A DNA stretch of 64,000 bases, from NCBI RefSeq assembly GCF_019974135.1, contig NZ_AP025017.1, positions 992,001 through 1,056,000 of the forward strand, written 5' to 3'. The notes beneath the pieces are model-generated. The model was given only the letters and a program-made list of their open reading frames with translations, ran no database searches and had not been told where the DNA came from. This DNA comes from Actinomyces capricornis (GTDB taxonomy: Bacteria > Actinomycetota > Actinomycetes > Actinomycetales > Actinomycetaceae). Numbering within the stretch: the stretch's first letter is position 1; every line of letters starts with the position of its first letter. This document shows, one piece after another, positions 29,644 through 38,439 of this stretch. Both the position numbers and the translations under genes were made by a program.

Positions 29644-30855
29644 TCAGGCGTCCAGGACGAGGCAGTGCAGGGTATCGCCCGCGACCACCGTATGGGTCTC
29701 CTCCGGCACGACGGCGATGCCGTTGGCCTGGGCCAGGCCGTGCAGGCTGCGTCGACCGGGCTGGGCGGTCGGCTCGGCCGTGTACCCCCGCGCGGGGGAG
29801 CCGCTGAGCCTCACCGGCACGAACTCGCGCCTGCCCGCCGGGGAGTGCCATCCGGTGGCGACCCGCGCGGGCAGCGAGGAGCGGTGGAGGCTGTGGCGGC
29901 CGGCGATCTGGCGCAGGACGGGGCGCACGAAGGTCTCGAAGGCGATCTGGGCGCTGACCGGGTCACCGGGCAGGCAGAAGATCGGGGTGCCCTCGATGAG
30001 GCCCAGGCCCAACTGGCGCCCCGGGCTCATGGCCACGGTGTCGAAGCGCACGCCGCCCAGGGGCGCGAGCACCTCCTTGACGGTGTCGCCCTGCCCCGCC
30101 GACAGGCCGCCGGTGGTCAGGAGCATGTCGGCGCGCACCAGCTGGTCCTCGATGGTCTCGGCCAGGGCCCGCAGCTCATCGGGCACCGCGGACACCCGGA
30201 AGGCCTGGCCGCCCGCGTCGGTGACCGCCGAGGCCAGGGCGTGACCGTTGGCGTCGAAGACGTCGCCGGCCTCACGGGCCTGGCCGGGCTCGATGAGCTC
30301 ATCCCCGATCGAGATGACCACGACCCTCGGCGCCGGGTGGACCCGCACGCGGTGCAGCCCCAGGCCCGCCAGCAGGGCGATCTGGCGGGCGGAGATGCGC
30401 GAGCCCCGGGTCAGGACAGTGGCCCCCGCCCGCACGTCCTGCCCGCGGCGGCGCACATGGTCGCCCGGGCCGACGGCGCGGCTGAGCGCCACCCGGGACT
30501 CGCCCCGGTCGGAGTCCTGCCAGGGCACGACGGCGTCGGCCCCCAGGGGCAGGGGGGCGCCGGAGTCGATGAGGATGGCCGCGCCGGGGACCAGCCGCAT
30601 GGGGCGCATATCGCCGGCGCGGACCGTATCGATGACCTCCAGGGCGACTGGGGCGCCCGGCGAGGCGCCCGCGAGCTGGGCCGAGCCGACCGCGTAGCCG
30701 TCCAGGCCGGCCAGGTCCACAGCGGGCAGGTCGATGGGGGCCACCACATCCTGGGCCAGCACGCAGCCCACGGCGTCGGACAGGACCACATCCAGTGGGG
30801 GCGCCGCCTGGGCGATCTCAAGGCATGCGGCCAGGTGCTCGGCGACGGTTCTCAT
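29644..30855 (-). CDS. glp: Gephyrin-like protein Glp/MoeA family
   Basis: 403 aa, MoeA/gephyrin fold: N-terminal domains I-II (VAEHLAACLEIAQ, then DAVGCVLAQDVVAPIDLPAVD and LDGYAV), a molybdopterin-binding-like domain (about 180-320) with GDELIEPG, DANGHAL and LLTTGGLSAGQGDTVKEVL, and a C-terminal beta domain. No other molybdenum-cofactor genes are nearby. The rimJ/sepX context matches the actinobacterial Glp that binds FtsZ and a membrane receptor in cell division, rather than a cofactor enzyme. The ATG at 30855 is chosen: it starts the conserved domain and has TAGCCT 7 nt upstream, whereas the open frame upstream is low-complexity. It diverges from the 5-FCL gene. Confidence 0.82.
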   Translation of the reverse strand: MRTVAEHLAACLEIAQAAPPLDVVLSDAVGCVLAQDVVAPIDLPAVDLAGLDGYAVGSAQLAGASPGAPVALEVIDTVRAGDMRPMRLVPGAAILIDSGAPLPLGADAVVPWQDSDRGESRVALSRAVGPGDHVRRRGQDVRAGATVLTRGSRISARQIALLAGLGLHRVRVHPAPRVVVISIGDELIEPGQAREAGDVFDANGHALASAVTDAGGQAFRVSAVPDELRALAETIEDQLVRADMLLTTGGLSAGQGDTVKEVLAPLGGVRFDTVAMSPGRQLGLGLIEGTPIFCLPGDPVSAQIAFETFVRPVLRQIAGRHSLHRSSLPARVATGWHSPAGRREFVPVRLSGSPARGYTAEPTAQPGRRSLHGLAQANGIAVVPEETHTVVAGDTLHCLVLDA

Positions 30856-30862
30856 AGGGGCC

Positions 30863-30868
30863 AGGCTA
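30863..30868 (-). promoter_or_regulatory. Leaderless -10 of glp
   Basis: TAGCCT, 7 nt before the ATG at 30855, with no ribosome site. It supports the internal start over the longer open frame. Confidence 0.55.
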
Positions 30869-31043
30869 CCGGGACGCCAGCGCGACCAGGCGAGCCCCGC
30901 CGGCGCGAGGGCGCCACTCAGGCCCCCGGGCCCACGGCCCGCCGCGCCTGGCGAGCACGCCGCTGCCGGCGCCACTGGGGGTGGAGCGCTCACGCGGGCA
31001 GCATCCGCCGGTGCTCGCGTTCCCACACGCGCGACGAACCTGG

Positions 31044-31049
31044 GAGACT
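31044..31049 (+). promoter_or_regulatory. Possible leaderless -10 of the 5-FCL gene
   Basis: GAGACT followed by 6 nt and the ATG at 31056. It keeps A2 and T6 but not T1. A weak GGGAG also lies upstream, so a leadered start remains possible. Confidence 0.35.
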
Positions 31050-31055
31050 AGGACC

Positions 31056-31706
31056 ATGAGCGACGGCGCCCGCATCCTTCCCGACACCAGCCGGCTGTCC
31101 GCCGATGATGCCAAGGAGACGCTGCGCCCCCTCCTGCGCGCCCATCGCCGGTCCCACCACCCCCATCCCGAGCAGGGCCACACCCGCATCTGCCAGGAGC
31201 TGACCGAGCACGCCCTCCAGGCGGTGGAGGGCTCGCGGTCGGTGGCGGCCTTCGTGTCCACCGGCACCGAGCCCTGCACCCGCCTGCTGCTCGAGCGCCT
31301 CCATGAGCGGGAGGTGGAGGTGCTGCTGCCCGCCCTGGGCCCCCAGTTGGCCCGCTGCTGGGCGGTGTTCCACGGGGGAGAGGATCTGTGCACGCGCGCC
31401 CCGGGGCGGCCCCCCGAGCCCAGCGGCTCCCCCCTGCCCGCCCAGGCGGTCGCCGAGGTCGACGCCCTCATCGTCCCCGCCCTGGCGGTGGACCGGGGCG
31501 GTCGGCGCCTGGGGCAGGGCGGCGGCTGGTACGACCGCATGCTGCCCCTGCGCCGCGACGGCGTGCTGGCCTTCGCCCTGCTCCACCCCGATGAACTGGT
31601 CGAGGGCCCCCTGCCCACCGAGGAGCACGACGAGCGGGTCGATGCCGTCATCACCGCCCAGGAGTGGTTCCTCCTGGAGGGCTCCCGCTTCGCCGCCGGT
31701 GCCTGA
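31056..31706 (+). CDS. 5-formyltetrahydrofolate cyclo-ligase
   Basis: 216 aa. Converts 5-formyl-THF to 5,10-methenyl-THF using ATP, clearing a folate by-product. The family's C-terminal signature is present as GRRLGQGGGWYDRML, and the N-terminal basic segment (LRPLLRAHRRSH) binds ATP phosphates in relatives. The substrate Glu in STGTEPCTR is visible. The ATG at 31056 is chosen over upstream codons because of its proximal promoter/ribosome signals. It is divergent from glp, as in many actinobacteria, and is followed by the SAF-domain gene. Confidence 0.9.
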   Translation: MSDGARILPDTSRLSADDAKETLRPLLRAHRRSHHPHPEQGHTRICQELTEHALQAVEGSRSVAAFVSTGTEPCTRLLLERLHEREVEVLLPALGPQLARCWAVFHGGEDLCTRAPGRPPEPSGSPLPAQAVAEVDALIVPALAVDRGGRRLGQGGGWYDRMLPLRRDGVLAFALLHPDELVEGPLPTEEHDERVDAVITAQEWFLLEGSRFAAGA

Positions 31707-31914
31707 GGCCCCCTGAGCGGCGGCGCCGGCCGGGGTAGGGCGCAAAAGGCACGGGGCCGGGATCGCGGGAGGCCCCGGCCCGCCTCGCTCGTTCGACGCT
31801 GTTCAGCGCCATTGCGCGCCGGGCCGTGCTCCACAGGGCCCGCGGATGCAGCCGTCCTCCACAGGGCCGGCACTCACCGGTGCAGCCCGGGCCGGGACGG
31901 CGCAGCCTGGAGGC

Positions 31915-32823
31915 ATGACGCTTCTTCACCGCCTGGCCCGCGCCGGCTCCTGGGACCGCTCCCCCGCCCCAGCCGACTCCGCCCACCCGACCGGTGGCCC
32001 TGACCGGCGGCGTGCCTCCCGGCGGCTCCGGCCCTCTCTCCTGCTGTGGCGCTACCGCCACGTCGTGGTGGCCCTGTGCCTGGGCGGGGCCGTGCTCATG
32101 GTCCTCAGCGTGCTGCACCCGGCGGCGCCGCCGGGTCAGGAGGCTCTGGTGGTCACCCGCACCCTGGAGGCCGGCCATGTCCTGGGCCACGAGGATGTGG
32201 AGCGGCGCGGCCTGCCCGGCGAGGCGCTGCCCGCCTCGGGACTGGCCGGGCAGGAGGTCATCGGCCGGCGCACGGCTATCGCCCTGGAGCCGGGCACGGT
32301 GCTGACCACCTCCATGACCAGTGCCGCCCTCACCCGGGGGCTGAGCGACCAGGAGCGGGTGGTGCAGGTACCGGTCGAGGTGGGCGCCGAGCTCGCCGAG
32401 CCCGGCGCCCGTGTGGATCTGGTCGGCCAGGCCCCGGCGGCCTCAGAGACAGGGACCGGCGTCCCGGCGCAGGCGGCGGCCGGGCAGACCGGGGCGGAGG
32501 GGGATTGGCCGGATCCGGGCGGAGTCAGCGGCGGCAGTGGAGGCGGTCAGGGCACAGGCACCACGGACGACAGTAAAGCCGAGGCGGAGGAGAAGCGCGA
32601 GATTCCGCCCCCGGCCGGGGCTCCAGGAGTATTCGCCCCACCCTCTCATCGCGTCCTCAGCAGCGGTGCCCGAGTCATTTCCGTGCAGTCCGTGGGGCAG
32701 GCCGATCAATGGACCTCAGGGAGAAAGGTCACACTTGTGACTCTTGCCGTCCCGGTGAGTGACGCTACTCTGGTAGTTGGTGCGGCCACGAATGGTGAGC
32801 TCGGTATCGTACTGAGCCCGTGA
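31915..32823 (+). CDS. SAF-domain (CpaB/RcpC-like) secreted protein
   Basis: 302 aa. A basic N-terminus, one transmembrane helix (VVVALCLGGAVLMVLSVL, about residues 43-60), a SAF domain (about 68-135: LVVTRTLEAGHVLGHEDV then RTAIALEPGTVL), a Gly/Gln/Ala-rich spacer and a conserved tail (VTLVTLAVPVSDATLVVG). The domain is related to the Flp-pilus assembly protein CpaB, but no pilus gene is present here. In actinobacteria this protein commonly lies between the 5-FCL gene and mscL, exactly as here, and its function is unknown. The ATG at 31915 is preferred (GGAGG close by, CAGCCT 6 nt upstream). The frame reaches an ATG at 31846. Confidence 0.8.
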   Translation: MTLLHRLARAGSWDRSPAPADSAHPTGGPDRRRASRRLRPSLLLWRYRHVVVALCLGGAVLMVLSVLHPAAPPGQEALVVTRTLEAGHVLGHEDVERRGLPGEALPASGLAGQEVIGRRTAIALEPGTVLTTSMTSAALTRGLSDQERVVQVPVEVGAELAEPGARVDLVGQAPAASETGTGVPAQAAAGQTGAEGDWPDPGGVSGGSGGGQGTGTTDDSKAEAEEKREIPPPAGAPGVFAPPSHRVLSSGARVISVQSVGQADQWTSGRKVTLVTLAVPVSDATLVVGAATNGELGIVLSP

Positions 32824-32920
32824 CGCCGCCGCGGCCGCGCAGTCCGAGCGCGTCTGTTCCGTTCCCCCGATGGCGCATGAGACGCGAGATTCGTGTCTGC
32901 GCCGCTACGAAAGGATCGCC

Positions 32921-33307
32921 ATGATCAAGGGCTTCAAGGAGTTCATCTCACAGGGCAACGCTCTCGAGTTGGCCGTTGCGGTCATCATCGGTGCCGCCTT
33001 CAAGCCGATCGTCGACAACATCACCAAGGTCATCCTGGATATCCTGGGCCAGATCATCGGCTCGCCGAACTTCGACTCTCTCGGCCAGTTCAAGATCGAC
33101 TCCGCCGGCGACTACATCCAGCCCGGCACGATCCTCACCGCCGCCATCAACTTCTTCCTCGTCGCCCTGGCCGTCTACTTCTGCATCGTCATGCCGATGA
33201 ACAAGCTCAAGGAGCGTACCAAGAAGGCCGAGGCCGAGGCTCCCGCCGAGCCCACCGACGTCGAGCTGCTCTCCGAGATCCGCGACCTGCTCGCCGCCAA
33301 GAACTGA
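32921..33307 (+). CDS. mscL: Large-conductance mechanosensitive channel
   Basis: 128 aa, typical length. It opens under membrane tension to release solutes on hypo-osmotic shock. The N-terminal amphipathic helix MIKGFKEFISQGNALELAV and TM1 with the pore-lining pattern AVIIGAAFKPIV are intact. TM2 (AAINFFLVALAVYFCIVMPM) and the C-terminal cytoplasmic helix (DVELLSEIRDLLA) follow. AAGGA precedes the ATG at 32921. It is transcribed with or just after the SAF-domain gene, and a long terminator hairpin lies downstream. Confidence 0.95.
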   Translation: MIKGFKEFISQGNALELAVAVIIGAAFKPIVDNITKVILDILGQIIGSPNFDSLGQFKIDSAGDYIQPGTILTAAINFFLVALAVYFCIVMPMNKLKERTKKAEAEAPAEPTDVELLSEIRDLLAAKN

Positions 33308-33341
33308 TAGCGCGCCGGCCCTCCGGCCGCCCGCTGACCAC

Positions 33342-33381
33342 CAGGGCCCCGGCAGCACCCCACGGTGCTGCCGGGGCCCTG
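33342..33381 (+). terminator. Terminator hairpin after mscL
   Basis: Arms 33342-33359 and 33364-33381 are perfect 18-bp complements with a 4-nt loop. No T-tract. It lies 35 bp after the mscL stop and faces a convergent gene at 33414, so it may work in both directions. Confidence 0.7.
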
Positions 33382-33413
33382 CCCATCCCCGCTGCTCCTC
33401 GGGCAGTGCCTCC

Positions 33414-33734
33414 CTACTGCCAGTGGGGAGGGACATCAGCCAGGAGCCGCGCATCATTGGCCGCCCCTCCCCCGCGCTCCGATCCGCGCGCCGTGGTCAG
33501 GGCATCGCTGTCGTAGTCCGCCCGGGCCAGATCCTCGGGCTCCAGGCCCTGCGCCACCCGCCGCCGGTCGCGCTGTGAGAGGGCCACCACACGCCGACGA
33601 CGGCGCCGGCCACTCGTGGGCCTCGAATCCTCACCGATGCCGGCCCCAGTGCCATCGCCGGCCGGGGCCTGGGAGCCCCCGCCCCGGCCGCGCCCGGCCC
33701 CGGGGCCCGTCTCGCCTGTGGACGGACCGCTCAC
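33414..33734 (-). CDS. Small Arg-rich hypothetical protein
   Basis: 106 aa, unknown. The Gly-rich N-terminal half contains a GRRRRRRVVALSQRDRRR basic run; the C-terminal part is acidic to neutral (LEPEDLARADYDSDALTT) and ends in ADVPPHW. It starts with a GTG that overlaps the TGA of the large upstream gene (GTGA), the usual sign of translational coupling, and stops near the mscL terminator. Its frame is free of stops and its codon bias is normal, but the sequence is simple, so I regard it as probable rather than certain. A nucleic-acid-binding accessory to the upstream helicase-like protein is one possibility (inference). Confidence 0.55.
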   Translation of the reverse strand: MSGPSTGETGPGAGRGRGGGSQAPAGDGTGAGIGEDSRPTSGRRRRRRVVALSQRDRRRVAQGLEPEDLARADYDSDALTTARGSERGGGAANDARLLADVPPHWQ

Positions 33735-36700
33735 CGGGCCCGCCGCACGGCGTTGGCCAGGACGGCGTCGATACCGGCACCGCGGCGACGCAGCGCCAGC
33801 GTGGCGCGCAGCTCCTCGACCTCCTGGGCCTCCTCGCGCACCAGCCCGTCGGAGCGGATCCAGGCGACGAGCTCGTCGAGCTGGTCATCGGAGTAGGCCT
33901 GCAGGGGCAGGCCCTGAGCGATCGGGGGGCGCTGCGTGCGCGGGACGGCCTCGACGACGACCGCCTCGGGGGCAGGCGCCTGACCGGCGCCCCTGCCAGG
34001 GTCAGCAGCGGCACTGCCGTCCATCGAGGCCCCCTCCGCGGGCGGCGGGGGCACGCTCGGCAGGCGGTCGGCGTCCTCCAGGCGCTCGGGCAGCGCCTCG
34101 ACTCCCTGGTCGCCCACCCCCTCCTGGCGCGCGATGAGCTCCTCGATGACGAGCTCCTCCACCGCGGCCGCCTCGGCCTCGGGGTCCACGAAGACCCCCA
34201 CGGAGAAGGCCATGTGGACGCGCCAGCCGCGCCGCTCCAGGCGCTCCACGCGGTGGCGGTCGCGCCGACGCAGGCTCGGCTCGGCCACATAGTCGGCGTC
34301 GTCGGTCAGCACGGCCACCAGCAGCTCATCGGGGAAGTCGGGATGGCCGATGGCCAGGGGGATGCGCTCCCCGCCCTCGACGCCGTAGCGGGGCACCACC
34401 GACAGGCCCTTGCGCCACAGCCGCTCGGCCAGGTCCACCAGGAGGCGGTCGGGCATCCTGCCGGCCGAGGTGGCCGCCTCCGAGGAGTGCTCGGCGCGGG
34501 CCAGGACCTCGCGCAGCAGGCGGGCCCCGGGGGCATGGAGCCGCTCGGGATCGATATCCCCCGCCGCCAGGCAGGAGATCACCTCGGTGCGCCCCCGCGA
34601 GGCGCACATGGCCTCCACCAGCCCCACCATGCCGGCATGATCCGCCACGGAGGCGAAGCTGTGGATGGTGCGGCCGTGGGGGGTCTTGGCGTAGCCGACG
34701 GTCAGGATGATGTGGTCGCGGTTGAGGGAGCGGGCCTGGGACAGGTCCACCACCATGAAGGGCTCGGGGGCGTTGGGGGAGAAGAACTCCTCCAGGGCGG
34801 CCGAGCCCTCGGCGGCATGCGTGATCGCCGAGCGCACGGCATCGGCGTGCCGGGCGTTGAGGGCGATGACCCCCAGGGACTCCTCGGGGTGGGTCAGGGC
34901 CCGGTCGATGACCAGGTCCACCACCCGCTCGACCTCCTCCGAGACCGTCTCGACGGCGGTCTGCCCCGGGGCGGGCATGCCCCGCCCGTCGACGACCTCC
35001 AGGCTGAGCCGGCCCACCCCCGGCGGGGCCGGGACCGCCTCGACCACGCCCTCATAGCCGTGCTGGGCCAGGAAGGCGGCAATGCCGGCGTCCAGGGCGT
35101 TGCGGGAGGTCGGCAGGGTCACGGTGGGCAGCAGCGGCCCGAGCTCGGCCGCCAGGCCGCTCTGGCCGCGGCGCGGGTCGCCCACCACCAGGACCTGCTC
35201 GGCGCGCACCAGGGCGGGCAGCACCTGGGCCACGGGCATGTGCGCACTGGCATCCAGCACCGCCAGGTCCACCAGCGCCAGGGGGTCGAAGACCTGGGGC
35301 ACCAGGGTGGGCGGGACGATCCACACCGGCTTGGCCACCAGGGCCATGGGGTGGGCGGCGATGATGTCCCGCAGGGGCACCCCATCGCCCCGGGCCAGGG
35401 CGATGTACAGGGCGCGGGCGTCCTCCTTGTCCTGATCCACCGCCAGGCGCACGCGGCGTGCGTAGGCCTGCGCCACCGGCCCGGGCAGGGACTGGGACTG
35501 GGCGGCGTCCAGCTCGCGCAGGGCGGCGGCCAGGCGGGTCAGGGCGCGGGCGTCCAGGCCGCCCATGGCCGGGTCGTCGCGCATGGTCCGGGCCAGGACC
35601 GAGGACCACCAGCAGTAGGTGAGCTCGTCGTCGATCCGCTCCTCGGGCACGTCCCGGGCGGCGATATCGGCCACGAAGTCCCCCAGGCCCAGCTCCTCGA
35701 GCTCGGTGCGCAGGCGGTTGACCTCGGGCAGCTTCTGTGCGGTGAGGTCGTCACTGGCCAGGGCGCGCAGGCGCTGCCTCATCTCATCCATGGGCTGGTC
35801 GACCAGGGGCGCCTCCCGGCCGCTGCGGCTGAGGATCGGCTGGATGGCGTCGATGGCGCTGCGTGCCCGCGCGGCGGTGCGCGCCATCTCATCGAGCCCC
35901 TGGGGCAGGCGGGGCCAGCCCCCCTCGGGGTCGTGGCGGCGCCAGACCTCACGGCAGTGCTGGACCGCGACCAGCTCCTCGTGCAGGTCGTCGACCACCC
36001 GGCCCGGGCGCACCAGATCCTTGGCCTGGCGGGTGAAGCGGCGGCGGCTAGAGCCGTCCATGTACACCCCGTGGGCCTCGCGCCACCGCTTGGTGGCCGT
36101 GGCCACCACCATGTCGGCGGCCGAGCGCTCGAAGACCTCGGGCAGGAAGACGTCGAGCGACTCGCGCACGCCGTCGAGCATCTCCAGCTGCTCGAGCCAC
36201 TGGGACACGGTGGCGGCCCGGGCCAGGCCGGTCGAGGCGTGGGTGGCCTCCACCTGCTCGATCATCGCCGGCAGCAGGTCATTGCCCAGGGCCCGCATAT
36301 GCCCCAGGGCATCGGTGGCCTCATCCATGTCGGCCACCGCGATGCCGTTCCAGGCGCTGGAGGCCACCTCCGGGGTGAAGACGCCCAGGGCGTGGCCGCG
36401 GTGGAGCAGCGCCTTGGCCCGGTCCAGTCCCGCCTCATCCAGCTTCTCCAGCCTGCCCGGGGCCACCCGGGCCTTGGTGGTGGCATGCGAGCGGCGGCTG
36501 GTGAGGTCGGCCAGGGTCTGGAGTGCCTCGTAGGCCGACACGCCCCACGGCTCGCGCCTCTCATGCAGGGCGGCGACGTACCGGCCCAGCCGGGAGCGCA
36601 CCTGCTCCAGGCGCTCGCGCATCTCCACGATGCCCACGACGTCGAGCTCGGGCGGCTGGGCGCCCAGGGCCTCGCGGATGCCCTCCGAGGCGTGCTGGCG

Positions 36701-38095
36701 CCAGGCCACGTCCTCCGTGAGGTCCAGGACCAGGGAGCCCAGGCCCGCCTCGCGCAGGGCCGCGGCCACGGCGTGCCCATCGGCGCTCGTAGCCGGCACG
36801 TGCAGCACCGTGCGGCCCGAGGCTGCGGCGTCGGCGAAGACGGCGGCCAGGGTGGCGGCGACATCGGAGCCGGGGGGTGCGTCGATGAGCAGGCTCGCCC
36901 CCGTGCCCACGGCCTCGATGACCGCCAGCTGGGCGGGGTCCAGGTCCCCGATGCCCCGCTCGGCCTCGGTGGGCCGATCGAATGGGTCGGCGGCGGGCAG
37001 GGCGACGTCCAAGGCGGTGCGGGCGCCCTCGTCACCGGCCAGGGCCGCCACCAGGGCGGAGGTGCGGCAGCGCTCGATGACGGCGTCGAAGTCCTCCACG
37101 AGGGCCTGGCCGGGGTGGACGAAGGCGCCGACGACGAGCCGCTCGTGGATCTCGAATCCGGGCAGGTACTGGCGGCCCAGCGCCCCGATGCGGGCCAGGG
37201 CGGCGCGGGGGGTGAAGCCCTCGGCGGACAGCGAGGCCCGGGCGATGCCCTCGACGTCGCTGCGGCACTGGTACTGGCGCAGGGCGCGGGTCAGGACGGG
37301 GTTGACCTCGATGGTGGGGTCCAGGGTGAGGGTGGCGTCGGCGGTGGCACTGGTCAGCCGCACGGGCCGCAGCAGCACCGGGGCGTTGACGGTGCGCACC
37401 CGCGGGCCGGTGTCCTCAGGCGCATGGAAGCCGGCGGCGGCCATCGCGGCCTGTGCGGCATGCTCGGCGGCGATGCGCTCGACATCGGGGATCTGGGCGG
37501 TGGGCGCGGTGTCCGGGCTGGAGTCGGATTCCAGGGCCTCGAAGGAGGCGCCCTCGTGCTCCTCATCCCTGACCGTCTCGTTCCAGCTGGCCACCCCGAT
37601 GGCCAGGTAGACGGGGGCCACTCCGAAGCGCCGGGCGAGCATCTCGGTGCGGGCGGCCACCTCCCGCAGGGACTGGCGGGCCACCCCCAGGGCGCCGCGC
37701 TCGCGCACCAGGCTGGACAGGTGGGTGGAGCGGCCGGCGTAGAGCTGGGCCAGGCCCGAGGGGTGGGCGGCGGTCAGGTCGACGACGCCTTCGAGGATGG
37801 TGATGTCGTCCAGGCTGGCCACACCACCGAGATCCACCAGCTCACCGCGCCACACCTCCAGGGCGGCGTCGATGCGCTCGCGGCGGGCCTCATCCCGCTC
37901 GGTGATGGGGGGCTCGGGGGCGGGCCTGGGCGGCTCGGGCGGTGGCGCCGGCCGGGACTCAGGCATGAGGGGCTCCCTGAGCGGCTCGACCGAGGGGGCC
38001 TGTGGGCGCCTGACCCGCGCTGCGTCTCCACGTTCATTCGTCGCGGTGGCGGCGCGGCGCCGCTTGCGGCCGAAGGAGAACAGTGAAGGCGTCAT
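33731..38095 (-). CDS. SF1 helicase/nuclease-like protein with degenerate ATPase
   Basis: 1454 aa. The layout matches large Upf1-like SF1 helicases that carry a C-terminal restriction-endonuclease-like (Vsr/MTES_1575-type) domain, but the ATPase motifs are eroded. Motif I (about residue 403) reads IDAPPGSDVAATLAA in place of GPPGTGKS/T. Motif II (about 945) reads LAVLDASAHMPVAQVL in place of DEASQ. Later motifs are recognisable: VLVVGDPRRGQSG (about 970) and SLNRDHIILTVGYAKTPHGR (about 1125). The C-terminal domain (about 1220-1330) has DELLVAVLTDDADYV, then RRRDRHRVERLERRGWRVHMAFS, keeping the RDR...GW pattern of the nuclease family. It should not hydrolyse ATP in the normal way (inference). 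The ATG at 38095 has TATCTT 7 nt upstream. The role, in repair or defence, is unknown. Confidence 0.75.
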   Translation of the reverse strand: MTPSLFSFGRKRRRAATATNERGDAARVRRPQAPSVEPLREPLMPESRPAPPPEPPRPAPEPPITERDEARRERIDAALEVWRGELVDLGGVASLDDITILEGVVDLTAAHPSGLAQLYAGRSTHLSSLVRERGALGVARQSLREVAARTEMLARRFGVAPVYLAIGVASWNETVRDEEHEGASFEALESDSSPDTAPTAQIPDVERIAAEHAAQAAMAAAGFHAPEDTGPRVRTVNAPVLLRPVRLTSATADATLTLDPTIEVNPVLTRALRQYQCRSDVEGIARASLSAEGFTPRAALARIGALGRQYLPGFEIHERLVVGAFVHPGQALVEDFDAVIERCRTSALVAALAGDEGARTALDVALPAADPFDRPTEAERGIGDLDPAQLAVIEAVGTGASLLIDAPPGSDVAATLAAVFADAAASGRTVLHVPATSADGHAVAAALREAGLGSLVLDLTEDVAWRQHASEGIREALGAQPPELDVVGIVEMRERLEQVRSRLGRYVAALHERREPWGVSAYEALQTLADLTSRRSHATTKARVAPGRLEKLDEAGLDRAKALLHRGHALGVFTPEVASSAWNGIAVADMDEATDALGHMRALGNDLLPAMIEQVEATHASTGLARAATVSQWLEQLEMLDGVRESLDVFLPEVFERSAADMVVATATKRWREAHGVYMDGSSRRRFTRQAKDLVRPGRVVDDLHEELVAVQHCREVWRRHDPEGGWPRLPQGLDEMARTAARARSAIDAIQPILSRSGREAPLVDQPMDEMRQRLRALASDDLTAQKLPEVNRLRTELEELGLGDFVADIAARDVPEERIDDELTYCWWSSVLARTMRDDPAMGGLDARALTRLAAALRELDAAQSQSLPGPVAQAYARRVRLAVDQDKEDARALYIALARGDGVPLRDIIAAHPMALVAKPVWIVPPTLVPQVFDPLALVDLAVLDASAHMPVAQVLPALVRAEQVLVVGDPRRGQSGLAAELGPLLPTVTLPTSRNALDAGIAAFLAQHGYEGVVEAVPAPPGVGRLSLEVVDGRGMPAPGQTAVETVSEEVERVVDLVIDRALTHPEESLGVIALNARHADAVRSAITHAAEGSAALEEFFSPNAPEPFMVVDLSQARSLNRDHIILTVGYAKTPHGRTIHSFASVADHAGMVGLVEAMCASRGRTEVISCLAAGDIDPERLHAPGARLLREVLARAEHSSEAATSAGRMPDRLLVDLAERLWRKGLSVVPRYGVEGGERIPLAIGHPDFPDELLVAVLTDDADYVAEPSLRRRDRHRVERLERRGWRVHMAFSVGVFVDPEAEAAAVEELVIEELIARQEGVGDQGVEALPERLEDADRLPSVPPPPAEGASMDGSAAADPGRGAGQAPAPEAVVVEAVPRTQRPPIAQGLPLQAYSDDQLDELVAWIRSDGLVREEAQEVEELRATLALRRRGAGIDAVLANAVRRAR

Positions 38096-38102
38096 AGCGC
38101 AC

Positions 38103-38108
38103 AAGATA
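38103..38108 (-). promoter_or_regulatory. Leaderless -10 of the helicase-like gene
   Basis: TATCTT, 7 nt before the ATG at 38095. It supports this start over the open frame reaching 38155. Confidence 0.55.
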
Positions 38109-38260
38109 ACGGGCGTGGCGCTCCATGCCGGTAGGACGCGGCGGAGCGGAGCCACTTCTCCCGCGTCTCACAGCCGGGGAGCAGGAGAATCCGGGGCGGC
38201 CCAACGGTGCTCTGCCCGCACGGGCCGCCCCAGTCGTGGGGCCGGCCGCCCCCGGTTCGG

Positions 38261-38333
38261 CGCCCTCGATTGGATTCGAACCAACGACACCCGCTTTAGG
38301 AGAGCGGTGCTCTATCCCCTGAGCTACGAGGGC
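38261..38333 (-). tRNA. tRNA-Arg (anticodon CCT)
   Basis: 73 nt. Acceptor GCCCTCG against CGAGGGC, D-arm GCTC...GAGC, anticodon stem CCGCT/AGCGG with loop CTCCTAA, and T-arm GTTGG TTCGAAT CCAAT. It reads AGG codons, which are rare in this GC-rich genome. CCA is not encoded. It lies between the helicase-like gene and the universal-stress gene. Confidence 0.95.
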
Positions 38334-38439
38334 CTGCGGACAAGCCTACCAGTGCTCGGGGGCGGTACCGGACACCGGGTCCGGTAGCGGGCCGATACCC
38401 TGCCGACGCCGTGCCGGGACCGCGCCGGCCCTGTGCGGG

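Noticed and set aside
33365..38086. 1573-codon plus-strand open frame
   Set aside because: It lies antisense to the helicase-like gene, has no ribosome site, and its Gly/His/Leu/Gln-rich translation matches no domain. Long antisense frames are expected at this GC content.
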